Shown here: piece after piece, positions 46,612 through 63,475 of the stretch
Position numbering within the stretch: the first letter of the stretch is position 1
Layout of the letters: every line of letters begins with the position of its first letter
Assembly: GCA_034508935.3 (NCBI GenBank)
Contig: CM067444.1
Coordinates: 102,787,084-102,851,083, forward strand
Length of the DNA stretch: 64,000 nucleotides
Direction of reading: 5' to 3'
Source: Berghia stephanieae
Lineage: Eukaryota > Mollusca > Gastropoda > Nudibranchia > Aeolidiidae
Notes under the pieces: generated by a model
Database searches by the model: none
Told to the model about the DNA's origin: nothing
What the model saw: only the letters and a program-made list of their open reading frames with translations
Made by a program: the position numbers and the translations under genes

Positions 46612-46958
46612 TGTCCAATAATCTGTATATCTTAATACTAATTTATAAATGTTTTTCCATCTACTTCACTTAATTCACAATCCATTTTAATGCTTTTAGA
46701 TTTTTATTGTTTCATTTTATATTAATGAAAAAAAAGAAAATAACAACGAAACAAATGGAAGACTGATTTTTAACTCGGGTAAGACGGGAGGAAATAGAAT
46801 AAATGAAAATTTTTTTTTTTCCAGTGAAAAGAAGAAACAGCCACAATGGTATTGTTACTGATTCATCAATTGAGTAGATAATTTTTTTACGTGCTATAAA
46901 TTGCAACTTTCATATTTTTTAAGTACTTAAGAAATAGAATATTTTTTTGTTGCTTTTA

Positions 46959-46964
46959 AATAAA
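46959..46964 (+). promoter_or_regulatory. YARS1: Possible poly(A) signal of YARS1
   Basis: AATAAA about 350 bp after the stop codon; a second one is at 47179. Choice between them cannot be made from sequence. Confidence 0.3.
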
Positions 46965-47277
46965 TTCAATTTACATGATAGAAATGGACTTCAGTTGATG
47001 AGTTAAGGTGCCTTGATATTTTGCCGCCATGATGCTGAAAATTAACTAAAAGGTGAAGAAATTTTGTATAGAAATGTGATAGAAACATGAAATTTTTTTA
47101 TGTGATTCTGTTTGGTTGGTGAACATTGCAACCAAAATTATTGTACTTTTACAGGGAAGGGGAATAGTACTTCATCAAAATAAAATGATATTGTCAAAAT
47201 CAATCTTCTTTTCTCGTTGAATTATTTATTTCGCTTGTTGACATAGCGCCAATGGTGTTCATTTCCCAGTTAATCTC

Positions 47278-47317
<40 letters not shown>
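47278..47317. repeat. (TAA)n microsatellite
   Basis: About 13 units. Confidence 0.9.
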
Positions 47318-47319
<2 letters not shown>

Positions 47320-47479
47320 GCACTTATTATAGTGCTTTACCTCATCTAAGCAGGCACTAAACTTTTTACATTGACATATCAAGGTATCAAGTGAAAGAAA
47401 CGAACAAATTTGAAATTTGATTGTGGGTTTTTAGTTGTGCTATAGGATTTTAATCTCTGTAGGTTTCAGTTTCCAGCTG

Positions 47480-47752
47480 CCTCATATCATTTATCTGTAA
47501 CAGGACCATGTCAGTGAATATAACTAGAAAATCCTTTGAATATCACTTTAAAGTTTGGGGTCCTTCAAGGGTCGATTTTTGGTCCCATTTTGTTCTTTAT
47601 GACCATTGGTAAAGTCATCAAATTCCATGACATGAATTTCCACATTTGCCCTGGTGATTCACAAGTATATAGAGGGGCCCATTCCTCGTATCTCAAAATT
47701 TCGGCCGCGTATATGGAGTGCTGCTTTCGATCAATTAATTCATGGATGATGG
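47480..47752 (+). pseudogene. LINE reverse-transcriptase palm fragment
   Basis: Encodes FGVLQGSIFGPILFFMTI then FHICPGDSQVYRGAHSSYLK. This is the RT block GVPQGSVLGPILF...YADDTQLY with the catalytic YADD replaced by CPGD, so inactive. Cut at its 3' side by a family B SINE. Confidence 0.7.
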
Positions 47753-48100
47753 GTGGGGTTCCTGACCTTTCATCGTGGGCAGGGAGGTCACTTACTGTTG
47801 TCATATTTATATATATCTGATTTCCAACTTGCTTTCTGTTTTTGTCTTACTTGGAATGAGATTACTTGGTTTTGTCTGTTCCCTTCTGGGTCCTTGGCTG
47901 GTAGTGACACAGTCCAATGTATTGTAAAAGTTTTGGGAGATGATATTTTTTTCCTTGTAAATCACCTCTGTTATTGCATGTATTGTTATATTTGTTATTT
48001 TGAATGTATAATTTAAGCATTTGAGTGTGTTACTCTTAGTGGGATCCTGTGCTTGTGGCTGGATGAGGCTTTTAGGTGATCTCAAACTATGCACAATGAT
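47753..48100 (+). mobile_element. SINE family B copy, 3' truncated
   Basis: GGGGTTCCTGACCTTTCATC at the start and CTTTTAGGTGATCTCAAACT near the end; the terminal hairpin is absent. Confidence 0.75.
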
Positions 48101-48126
48101 AGTATACTATTCCCTAATTGTACATG

Positions 48127-48245
48127 TGTGGGATTCCTGACCTCCCATAGTGGGCAGGGAGGTACTAACTGTGTCTTCTATCCCTTTATATCTGTTTTCC
48201 ACCTTGCTTTCTGTCTTTGTCTTGGAATATTACTTGGTTTTGTCA
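48127..48245 (+). mobile_element. SINE family B, 5' fragment
   Basis: GGGATTCCTGACCTCCCATA to GAATATTACTTGGTTTTGTC. Followed by about 280 bp of unrecognised sequence before the next copy. Confidence 0.7.
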
Positions 48246-48527
48246 ATTTGAGCTTTTCGTCTTGTCCTGTGTTTTCCTGATATAATCAAAGTCTGTAAAT
48301 AAACACAGATCAGTCTGTCTGGATACAATAAACTGTTCTCCGCCATAGTGGCCTTCTCTCCTCACTTCCCTGTGCCCCCTCCACCCCTCCAAAAAGAAAA
48401 AAAAAAGGGAAGGCCTCCAAATAACAAGACACTGCAAGCATCATTGATAAAGAGTCGCACACTCCATTTTCATGAACAGGGGAGGCTACAGGACTTTTAC
48501 CCATTTCTTCTTTTAAATTGAATTGTT

Positions 48528-49118
48528 TCTCCCATAATGGGCAGGGAGAAGGCTTAATGTTTCTATACCCCTTTGCTTGTTTTCAAATTGCTTTTTGTCT
48601 TTGACTTGGAATGAGATTACTTGGTTTCGTCCTTTCCCTTGCTGTAGACCTTGGCTGAGAGGGAAACAGTCAAATGTAAAGTGTTAGTTTTGGGAGATTT
48701 TTTGTCTGTAAATCATCTCTCTATTATTCACTGTATTATTATTTGTTTTATATATATAATTTGTAAACACTTCAGTGTGTTCCTCTTAGTGGTGACCTCT
48801 GCATGTGTCAGGATGAGACTTTTAGGTGATCTCAGACATAAGTACACTGAAAGTGTGCTCTTGGAATCTATATCAGTTCCCCATTTACACCATTCCCCTC
48901 CCTTTGTCTCACTGTTACTTGTGTGCTTACAATTGTAAATCTATAATTGTTTGACTATCTCATTACCATTCCCCTCCCTTTGTCTCACTGTTACTTGTGT
49001 GCTTACAATTGTAAATCTATAATTGTTTTTACTATCTCATTATCTTCCTTTTTACTGGCGCTAAAATGACATAAATGTGCCTCAAGCGTCGTAAAACCAT
49101 TAAAAACAAACAAAACAA
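48528..49118 (+). mobile_element. SINE family B copy with an internal duplication
   Basis: Third copy in a row. A block of about 70 bp (ACCATTCCCCTCCCTTTGTC to TATAATTGTTT...ACTATCTCATT) occurs twice in tandem at 48890-49040. The 3' end has ACTGGCGCTAAAATGACATA and CCTCAAGCGTCGTAAAACCA. Confidence 0.8.
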
Positions 49119-49499
49119 TTGAAGTGTTTCCCTTGAAAATAAAATGGATAAAATATTTTTTTTTCTGGTCCCAATGAGTTTATCTTAAGCAGACTCCATT
49201 GTAAATACTTTATGCTCTATGTCTAAGTCATAAATTAGGTTGAAAAAATATAATAACTCCAGTAAATTGGTAAAAAACATGACAACCATTGATATTTATA
49301 TACTTTATATATTTGTTTAATCGCTTAATATTTCAATAATAAATAGGTAAAAACATGCATGTACATTATAAAATGAAAACATAAAAACATTTATAGTTAT
49401 ACATTTGAAGGTTCTCTTTAATGAGGAAAATAATTGACACATTTCTTCTTGAGGCGATATACACCAATAAACAGTATCGATTCATGTTCTAATACTCTT

Positions 49500-49788
49500 C
49501 AACAGTCGTAACGTCCCTTCCCTCATAATGACGCATGGTAACTTAGTAACTGGCTCTCAACTATCGGGAACAATGGCGGACGCCCGTATGAAATATTTCT
49601 CCGGTGAGCATAAAAGCGTATCCAGGGGAAAAAAAAAACATAAATATGATCATGTTTTGACTTTTACACATTCTGATCACAAAGCATATGGAAAATTCTA
49701 GCCAGCATGAAGAATATAAAGTAATGATTTTCTTTGTTTAGAACCAAGATGGCCGCAGTTGCCGGGCGGCGTGACATCAGACTATTGA
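49500..49788 (+). mobile_element. TIR repeat family C copy
   Basis: CAACAGTCGTAACGTCCCTT at one end and GTGACATCAGACTATTG at the other. Carries CAATGGCGGACGCCCGTATG and AACCAAGATGGCCGCAGTTG. The small ORF is broken late by an indel. Confidence 0.7.
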
Positions 49789-49809
49789 ATCCAATTCTAA
49801 GCATGGTAA

Positions 49810-50215
49810 TCCCTCAGAGCATAAAGCTCATGTAGTCAGAGTTTATCCTAAGGTCTGTTGAGCTAAAAGGACAGTAACAATTGCCTGTGTTACCCTTTGA
49901 ACAAGAAACAAGTCTGATATTGGTTATATTATTATTATGAGTAAATATCACGAACTCGTCAAGAAAGAAGGTGGGATTTTAAAAATCCTGTAATGATTTT
50001 TTATAAACCCTAAAAACGAGAAAATCATGGGGTTAGCAGCTCTGCATTACAAAACACGTTCCAAATAATACAGGACAGTAACAATTGCCTGTGCTACCCT
50101 TTGAACAAGAAACAAGTCTATCACTACCACAAAGTACTTTCCACAAGATTTAACTGACCTTGTCCTCCAATCACTGTCAGACGGATGATAAAAGTTTACC
50201 ACAACACGGAACCAA
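49810..50215. mobile_element. Decayed SINE family G copy split by a 155-bp segment
   Basis: GGACAGTAACAATTGCCTGT and CCCTTTGAACAAGAAACAAG occur twice (49869-49917 and 50073-50120), bracketing ATTGGTTATATTATTATTAT...CACGTTCCAAATAATACA. The bracketed segment recurs at 50932-51082 without the SINE. Confidence 0.5.
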
Positions 50216-50230
50216 TAGCCTTCACCATTA

Positions 50231-50475
50231 ATGACGTCACTTCCCTCGTAATGACGCATGGTAACTTAGTAACTGGCTCTAAACTATGGGAACAATGGCG
50301 AAGACGCCCTTATTAAATATTTCTCAGACGAGCATTTAAGTGTATCCAGAGGAGAAAAACATTATAAATATGATCTTGTTTTGACTTTTATACATTCTGA
50401 TCACATGACATATGAAAAGTTCTAGCCAGCATGAAGAATAAAAAGTACCTATTTTCTTTGTTTAGAACTACGCTA
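50231..50475 (+). mobile_element. TIR repeat family C copy, 3' truncated
   Basis: TGACGTCACTTCCCTCGTAA then AACAATGGCGAAGACGCCCT and GTGTATCCAGAGGAGAAAAA. The far TIR is missing. Confidence 0.65.
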
Positions 50476-50931
50476 CGAATCCAATTCCAGTCCTCTTGCT
50501 TGGGATGCTAGAGCTTTACAGAGTAATTTAGACTTCAAAGCCTAAAAAGACTGAATTCTTGTACTTTTGAGAGTTTAATGGCACTTATTGCATTCAAATT
50601 CAACAAAAGTTGTGGGTCTAAGAGACCCTACCAGTAGTTTATTTAAATAAACTGTTTGCAAGATCAAATGTGTCTCTCAGCTAGTCGACTTATTAATATA
50701 ATGTGGATCCTCTTTTACATATAAAGCCTACATAACTGCAGAATTGGCAATCAGTGACGCTGGAAATACAGAATTAATTAGACTTTATAAATTAGGATTT
50801 TATTCCCAGAAACCAAAAGCACAACAATCTTTCTTTTAAATCATAATTGATCATTTAAAAATACCTTTGTATTGAAATTCAATGACGATATGCCTTCAAT
50901 GACACTTTATTACCTATTAACACTAAGATTG

Positions 50932-51082
50932 GTTATATTATTATTATGAGTAAATATCACAAACCCGTCAATAAAGAAGGTGGGATTTTAAAAATCCTGT
51001 AATGATTTTTTATAAACCCTAAAAACGAGAAAATCATGGGGTTGGCAGCTCTGCATTACAAAACACGTTCCAAATAATACAA
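50932..51082. repeat. Second copy of the 155-bp segment
   Basis: GATTGGTTATATTATTATTA to CACGTTCCAAATAATACAAT, nearly identical to 49915-50072 by eye. Confidence 0.8.
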
Positions 51083-51407
51083 TTAAAAAAAAAAAGAAAA
51101 GTCAATTTGATCATTGGCTGATAATTGGCAATTACAACACAACCATGTTTTGCTCTTTATGAACAATGTCATTGAAATATCACAAAACCGGTCAATTCCA
51201 ACAACGGTATATCTAGGTGACAAGACATTACTGGCTTTGATAATAAGGCTGTTGAATAAACATTTAGCATTCAAATCGGACGGATTTTATTTGACTCAAC
51301 AAAGAGTTGTATTTAAATGGCAAGAAAAGAGAGAGAGAGAAGCTAATAAATAAATTCAAAAAGTTGTAAGTGTAAGGGTCTTTTCCATCAAATTTTGATT
51401 CTTGTTT

Positions 51408-51482
51408 GTTTTCAGGGGTTTTTACAACGTTTGCAACACTTTTAGGTCATTTCAGTAGCGATGAAAAGGAAGATGATAGAAT
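51408..51482 (-). mobile_element. SINE family B, 3'-end fragment
   Basis: GGGGTTTTTACAACGTTTGC then AACACTTTTAGGTCATTTCA on plus. More family B-like sequence (TTTCCCTCTCAG, TCTGCACCAAGAGAGGC) at 52035-52215 may be the rest of the same copy. Confidence 0.5.
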
Positions 51483-51515
51483 ACAATGAAATCTGCATAA
51501 AGTCAACACTCTTAA

Positions 51516-51745
51516 CTCACTCAATCCCAGAGATTTTTGCTACTTTTCAAAACTGGAAGAAATGTATTAAAAATGAGCATGTACATAGATAGTTTTATTC
51601 AACTATCATTAACGACATGTAAAAACTAAAAACATTAGCTTTGATACTACGCCTATAATTTGTCTCAAAAAATTGTAATAAATAGGCATGGGGTAAAAGT
51701 AACCCGGGTAAACTACGGATATAGTCGGTGTTAGGGTTGAGTGAG
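51516..51745. mobile_element. TTAA-flanked MITE (piggyBac-type)
   Basis: TTAA at 51512-51515 and 51746-51749. Ends are CTCACTCAATCCC and complement CTCACTCAACCCT. It splits the AAAGTCAAC repeat; the uninterrupted paralogue at 46272 reads ACACTCATAAAGTCAAC, an effective empty site. Non-coding. TTAA duplication is the hallmark of piggyBac. Confidence 0.75.
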
Positions 51746-52249
51746 TTAAAGTCAACTTCTGCTCAAAGCCAGCAACTTTTTTGTTGGTCCCAAATTTAAG
51801 TGTGTTCCATTGATAGTGAATAGTGTCAACATTGCTTAAAGTCAACCATTGGTTGAACCAATCTTTCTGATCCGGCAGTGTTAGCTTTATCTGTCGCCAA
51901 AATGCTTAGGTCTGCTTTCAATACCCGAGGGCAAAATGAAAGACATAGAGGACAAGATCAAAGATTACAGAAGAAAATCTGAAAAAAAAAGCAAAACTTG
52001 TAGTTAATCTGAACATATTTAAAAGTCCTACACCGACACTACCACAGGATCTGCACCAAGAGAGGCTCACTCAAATGATTACAAAATAAGCAATACATGA
52101 AAAACCTAACATTGACCTTATATATTTATAAATGGAAAAGATGATTCACTTGGAAAAATATATCAATCATCTGTAACAAAAAAAATAAATAGATTCAACT
52201 GTTTCCCTCTCAGTATAAGACTCCAGACAGAACAAGAATATGGTGTGGA

Positions 52250-53535
52250 TACAAAGGAAATGATGTGTGTGGCATTGTGAGACACAAAAGGTAACAAGGT
52301 TGTGGACTGGTGAAGAATCTACCGACTCAGGAAGTGTCAACGTTCTCCATGCCTTAAGGGAAATTCCAGCCACCACGACAAATTTAAAGTTACCATCGTT
52401 TACAGTCAAAATATTAAGTTTAAATTTACTCAGATTTTAGGAACCAATCCTCATCGGTATTTAAAACCTGAAACCTTAAAAGTCCATAAATGCTCACTTA
52501 ATTTTTTTTTTTTTTTCTAAATTCCTATAATATACCTTAATACCCTAATAATACAAATTAGACAAATATACAAATTCTTAGTTTTGAGACCAGATCTAAG
52601 TATTATCTAGGTTTAATTTTGGTGTGGCCACCTTGGTCAATTGATGTGAAACAATGCATTACTTAACCTGGTAAAGTGATATATGAGTCTAGAGGTACTA
52701 AAACACTAAAGTAATTAACGAATAAAGGATTGATTTTTACAGATCTGAAACTGAAATACGTACCCTTGTTCAAAGGAGCTTTGCTAATCAGCTAATCACT
52801 CTTAGGAACAAATAGCCACCAAATTATGTTAGATAAGCAGTGGAAACTAATCTAATTTTTAAATGAAAAGAAAAATTAACAAAAACAATGATCTAAAAAA
52901 AAAAAAGAGAAACGAACAAATATCCCTCTACTTTCTAAATTTGCATTATGTTACAGTGGAATACAATTACAAGAACACAAATTGTCTAAACACATTTTTA
53001 AAATAAAAAATTACAACACACACTTGTCTTGAGTGAATTGAAAGAAATGACATTATCACAGAATGCAGCCCTTGGCTCGGACACTATAAAACCTAATAGA
53101 ATATTTCAATAGAAATATTGCTGCGCATTTTAAAATTATTTGATTAACGATACCAATGACATGATATTAAGATTTTGTTTTGATTAAGTTTTTTAATATA
53201 TACATGATTTGTACAAGTTGAGAATAGATAAATAACATACTTTACATTGATGAGTTTGGCAATAAATCAATAGAATATAAAAGTTGGCCCCATTTTTTGG
53301 TCAATTCAAGTTTGAGTGACAAGTGCTCCAGTCAATAAGACAGACAAGAACATTTAATATTGTGTGAACCAATATGTCTTCCGTGAAACTCAATGTCTAT
53401 CAATAAATGCTTTTACATGCTTTAAAAATAAAATAAAACAAAATGAAACGAAAAAAAATCTACTTCAGTCAAGTCTTATTATCATCCCTTGCTGATCAAG
53501 CAACACAAGTATCGAACAACACAATAGAGTTTGAT
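52250..53535. other. AT-rich intergenic stretch, nothing recognised
   Basis: No exon-like ORFs and no repeat copies seen. Confidence 0.4.
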
Positions 53536-53699
53536 TTTATGGACTTTTTGGTGCTTGCGACACTTCTAGGTCATTTCAACACCAGCAGAAAGGAAGACGA
53601 TAGAAAAGAAAAAACAGATTTAGTTATCAACCACCAAAGAAAAACATATAAGACAACGGAGACTAGTTCAACAGTGATCATGAGTCGATCCAAAGACAA

Positions 53700-54900
53700 C
53701 ACTGTGGTTTTTTTCATTATTGACACATTACTCATTATATGTTTGAATAACTTCAAAGCTATGTAAGATATCATCAAACGGTTTTTTGCCATAAGTGCTG
53801 AATTTATTTCAGTTTTGATTGATATAAGTATAAGGTTTATAACTGTGCGTCCTTTGGTAGCTGAGCTATGATAATATGAGTAGAAAAGGGCAATCTTGAA
53901 ATGAACTGTAATTTACCATACGGTTGTTTTTTTTTTGTTTTGTTTGTTTGTTGCTTTAGGTCTCTTCCAACACAATTGAGGTTATATGAGAGACCGCTGA
54001 AACAAAAAAACAAGCAATCTAACAAAAATAGTATAAATGTAAATCAAAATCATAACCTAAAGATATCATAAGCTAAATTATAAATAACCAAGAACAAACA
54101 GGCAGAAGATTTACAGAAAAAAAAATATCCACTGTCAAAAATACAATCACAAACCAAAGAAGCAGGATAAGCTAGTAAAGAGAAGAAGAAACGACATCAC
54201 TATCGGATAGTACACCCATGCGAACATCATAGGTATATGATTCAAGGTGATGCTCCCATCCAACCACCCGCACGGTTGTTTTTAATCATTGACACATTTC
54301 AGGTTTGAATAACTCAAAAATAGTTGCAACGACATCAATTTAGTTTTCAACATTTTACTCCAAATTTATTAAAGTTTTTTTTCGATGTCTTACTTGTGAT
54401 CATGTGTTTGCGAAATCGTACGTTTTAAAGCTCCACATAACCACCATTATTTTGAATGACAAGCTGCAATCATCACTCCAGTTCGTCCCACATCTTTTAC
54501 AGCATGAATAATGTAACAGAGAGAACTGCTTTTCTTATTTTTGTCTACAGGTGACGCATGTCTTTCATGTGGGTTCGAAACAGTCTGCTCTTCACATATC
54601 TCCATAAAATATCAATGTTCCAAGTTGATATCCTTTGACTGACATGATAAATGAAAGAAACTTTCGAGAATCATGTTGGGCAAAACAAAATAAATTACAA
54701 TATATGTCAAAATGACCCTTTTCTACTGATGACGTCATAGCTCAGCTACCAAAGTGCGCATAGTGTTAAAACTTATATGAATCAAAACTTGAATAAATTC
54801 TGCAGATTTGGCAAAAAACCGTCTGTTGAAACCTTATATAGCTCTCGATTTATTCATAATTGAAATGTGTCGATAATTTAAAAAACACACTGTATAATCT
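53700..54900. mobile_element. Long-inverted-repeat element, split by a SINE
   Basis: Arms of about 200 bp: 53700-53910 and 54690-54900 in reverse complement, sharing AACGGTTTTTTGCCA, TTTGGTAGCTGAGCTATGA and GAGTAGAAAAGGG/CAGTAGAAAAGGG. Tips resemble CACTGTGG/CAGTGTG. Without the SINE it is about 850 bp, non-coding. Possibly MULE-like or foldback; superfamily not assignable by eye. Confidence 0.6.
53931..54272 (-). mobile_element. SINE family A copy inside the long-inverted-repeat element
   Basis: Full length, nearly identical to 3740 and 12482. ACGGTTG precedes its T-run and follows its CCACCCGC end, a short target duplication. Confidence 0.85.
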
Positions 54901-55857
54901 GTAGCAAATATCAAACCACTTAAAAGACGCACAATGACACCACTTTAGGATTACTTTGCCAAAGAAGATACACTCAGACGACTACAAAAGAAGCATTGTA
55001 GTAAAAATGGTTCCATCAAGAACAAGGACACAAAACACATGGAAAAGATAAATTCTAAAGGATAGAAAAGTTTCCTCAATGGGAATTCCCATCCACCCCG
55101 ATGACAGAATAAACCGTAAAGAGAATTAAAAGCAATGAGAAAGGAGGTACCATGTGACCATGACAGTGACTCATGGCAGTAAAAAAAAGCGTGGGTTTTG
55201 AGTGAGTAAGGCAATGTATGTCTATATAGTATACTCTTTATAATCCATTTGATCCAAATGTATGTGCATATATTCTGTGATCCATTGCTAATATGTAATT
55301 TTAAAAAAACCAACAAACACAAGAAACTTTGTTAAACACGCCCATACTGGTAGTGCCAAATAATAACAAACAAAAGTGCAATGATTGACAGTTCCATTAA
55401 ATGAAATCAATTTTGTAAAAACCTTTTCCCCCCAAAATTCATCAGATAATTTGATAAATCAATTATTTTTTAGTGTGTTCAACTACACAAAAATATATTA
55501 ATGAGATGAAAAACTTGAACAAGGTAGAAAATTACACTGAATTATAAGGTGAGTGTAGAGACTTTAAATTCCACAATGAATTAGAATATGAGTTCTACAC
55601 AAACAGATTGAAAACAATATAATGTAACAAAAGAGCTTTTTAAAAGATAGATGCAATGCTGTCACCACCCAAGCATAATGAAAGAATGTGATTAAAGAGC
55701 CTTTCCCATCAACTTTGCGCCACTGACAAACGGACATGGATCGCAGTGAAAACCAAAAGACCACAATACCGCACTCATATCTTTGACTTACTTCATATTT
55801 TTATGTGCTTTTTCTATCTCTATCAATAATCATTCTACTTAAAGACACTTCAAAAAT
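54901..55857. other. Nothing recognised
   Basis: Small minus-strand ORFs at 54951-55322 and 55564-55764 lack splice context and family resemblance. Confidence 0.35.
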
Positions 55858-56105
55858 AACATATGTGATTCATCACCACAAAACGGTATTATATCAGGGT
55901 CAATCAAATTCTAAAAATAAAATTTGACATTAATTTGACCTGAAATGTGAAATTTTAGCTTTGTTACTCTAAGCAACTCATTCATTCTCCTCAATAAAAC
56001 ATTTTGACTTCACCAAAGTTTGAAGATTTATGACTATAGATTCAATTTTCTGCATATAAACTACTTCGATATAATACCGTTTTGTGGTGATGGATCACAT
56101 GTATC
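55858..56105. mobile_element. MITE with 37-bp TIRs
   Basis: Left ACATATGTGATTCATCACCA then CAAAACGGTATTATATC; right end is its near-perfect reverse complement (GATATAATACCGTTTTGTGG then TGATGGATCACATGT). Total about 248 bp, non-coding. Confidence 0.75.
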
Positions 56106-56299
56106 AATTACAAAGGCATGGGAAACCAGAAATTGAAGGCATGACTGATTCGTGTCCGACACTAATGTCTGAATTGGTGGTGTTGGTGGTGGTGGTGACG
56201 ATGATGATACTGACATCAATGTCAAAGATGACCAAGCCAAAACTACAATAAAATGGAATCATAAACTTGTACATGAGTTATTTGCAACTCTTTTACTCA

Positions 56300-56372
56300 T
56301 AGAGAGAACCTTATTTGTAAAGCGCTTTGAGCACATTTAGTGGATATTGCGCTATATAAAAGCTCAATTTTT
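56300..56372 (+). mobile_element. SINE family F, 3' tail fragment
   Basis: TTGTAAAGCGCTTTGAGCAC, ATTTAGTGGATATTGCGCTA and TATAAAAGCTCAATTTTT. Confidence 0.8.
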
Positions 56373-57795
56373 AATATTTTTTTAAATTTCAAAACGTGTT
56401 CACTCCCAAATTTCTAAGCACAATGACAAATTTTCAACTTTTTAAACCACATTAAAATGGCAATGACGTCTAGTGATTTAAGCTCCTAGATGAAATAGTG
56501 ACCTGATAGAATGACCGCTCAAGGGAAATGACATTATGATCATCAAAGCTTTCCAACTTCTTTTCACTTGTTGAAAATCTGAATCTCAGAAAACAATGTA
56601 CTGAAAGAGTTCGAGTCAAAAACAAAATGGTTTACATCCATTTCATGTGTTGTTTGTTCCCAAATTTACAGTAAATGATAAACCACTCGGTCCTTATTGT
56701 CTTTTTCTTATGAATACTCCATGAAATAATCTCCATTATATGAACAATTAAAGAACAGGCACTGGTGAGGTGTGTATGCTATCGATATGCTTTTTTTTTT
56801 TGCAATCAGAAGGTCTCATTTGATCCAATTCAAGGTTTTTTGAAATATTTTTCCTCTCAAATTTCCATCACATGAAAATTTTCCATGAAAACGCATTCTG
56901 AGCAAATAAAAGTACATAACCATTCCATACAAATTCTTCACAATACAAAGCCACCATGCTTCTCATAGAATTACCTACAGTATTTCCTGATCTAAAATAT
57001 TAAACATCGAACTGCTTGGTGCAGACTTAACAAAAAGAAATAGTAAGATAGAGAGGTAGTTACATGCATGAACAACATTAAGTGTCAATGCTCTGTTGCC
57101 TTAAATATGAAAGTTTATTGATCAAGTATAAAAACACAGGTTCCTTTCTTCACAATTCTTGAAACCAGCATGTCATAATTTGCAAGAGCTAATCTCTTCA
57201 AAATATCCTCCATCTCTCCTGCTACGAAACCAGCAAAAGGATGCGCTCTACATATCAAAATTCTAATTGACTTCTTGTGGTGATGTCATGTCCAAATAAG
57301 CTAAAACATTCATCTTGAAAAAGTGTCGTTTTTAAAAAGTAACACTCAAATTCCATGCAATGTCTTGCCAACTTCTATTTCCATATGGTCTATTACAATA
57401 AAAACGACTTTATCATATTCATTTCCAGACAAAGAAATTATGTATCACAGTTCATTCGGAGATTGACATACTGCAGCAATTGTTTGCCTGTTCCTGCTTT
57501 GGTCCCATGCAGAAGGAAATTTCTTCTGAAGAATGTAAGAAAGGCATTAAGCATAGTAAAACTGTGGAAATGCTCTAGAAAGAAGTGCAAATCAATTCTT
57601 TCAAATAGTTCTCAAAACGATTTCCATGAATGCATACAATTCCTTAAGTGATATGAAACTGAAACACAGCCATATTCAACCCACTTCTATTTTCTGTGGT
57701 CTCTTACAAGCAGAAAACACCATATCATTCTCAAAACCAAACCCATCCTGTAACTCTCCTGGGCAATGTGAAAACAACTATTGTTCGCTTCATTT
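56373..57795. other. Downstream of CEP57, probably 3' UTR in part
   Basis: AT-rich with no repeats recognised. The CEP57 3' UTR must begin at 57795 and extend leftward; its end cannot be fixed. Confidence 0.35.
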
Positions 57796-63472
<5,677 letters not shown>

Positions 63473-63475
63473 CTG

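Noticed and set aside
54951-55322. Minus-strand ORF of 123 codons as a gene
   Set aside because: Hydrophobic and low in complexity, no splice context, no family resemblance, AT-rich codons; likely chance.
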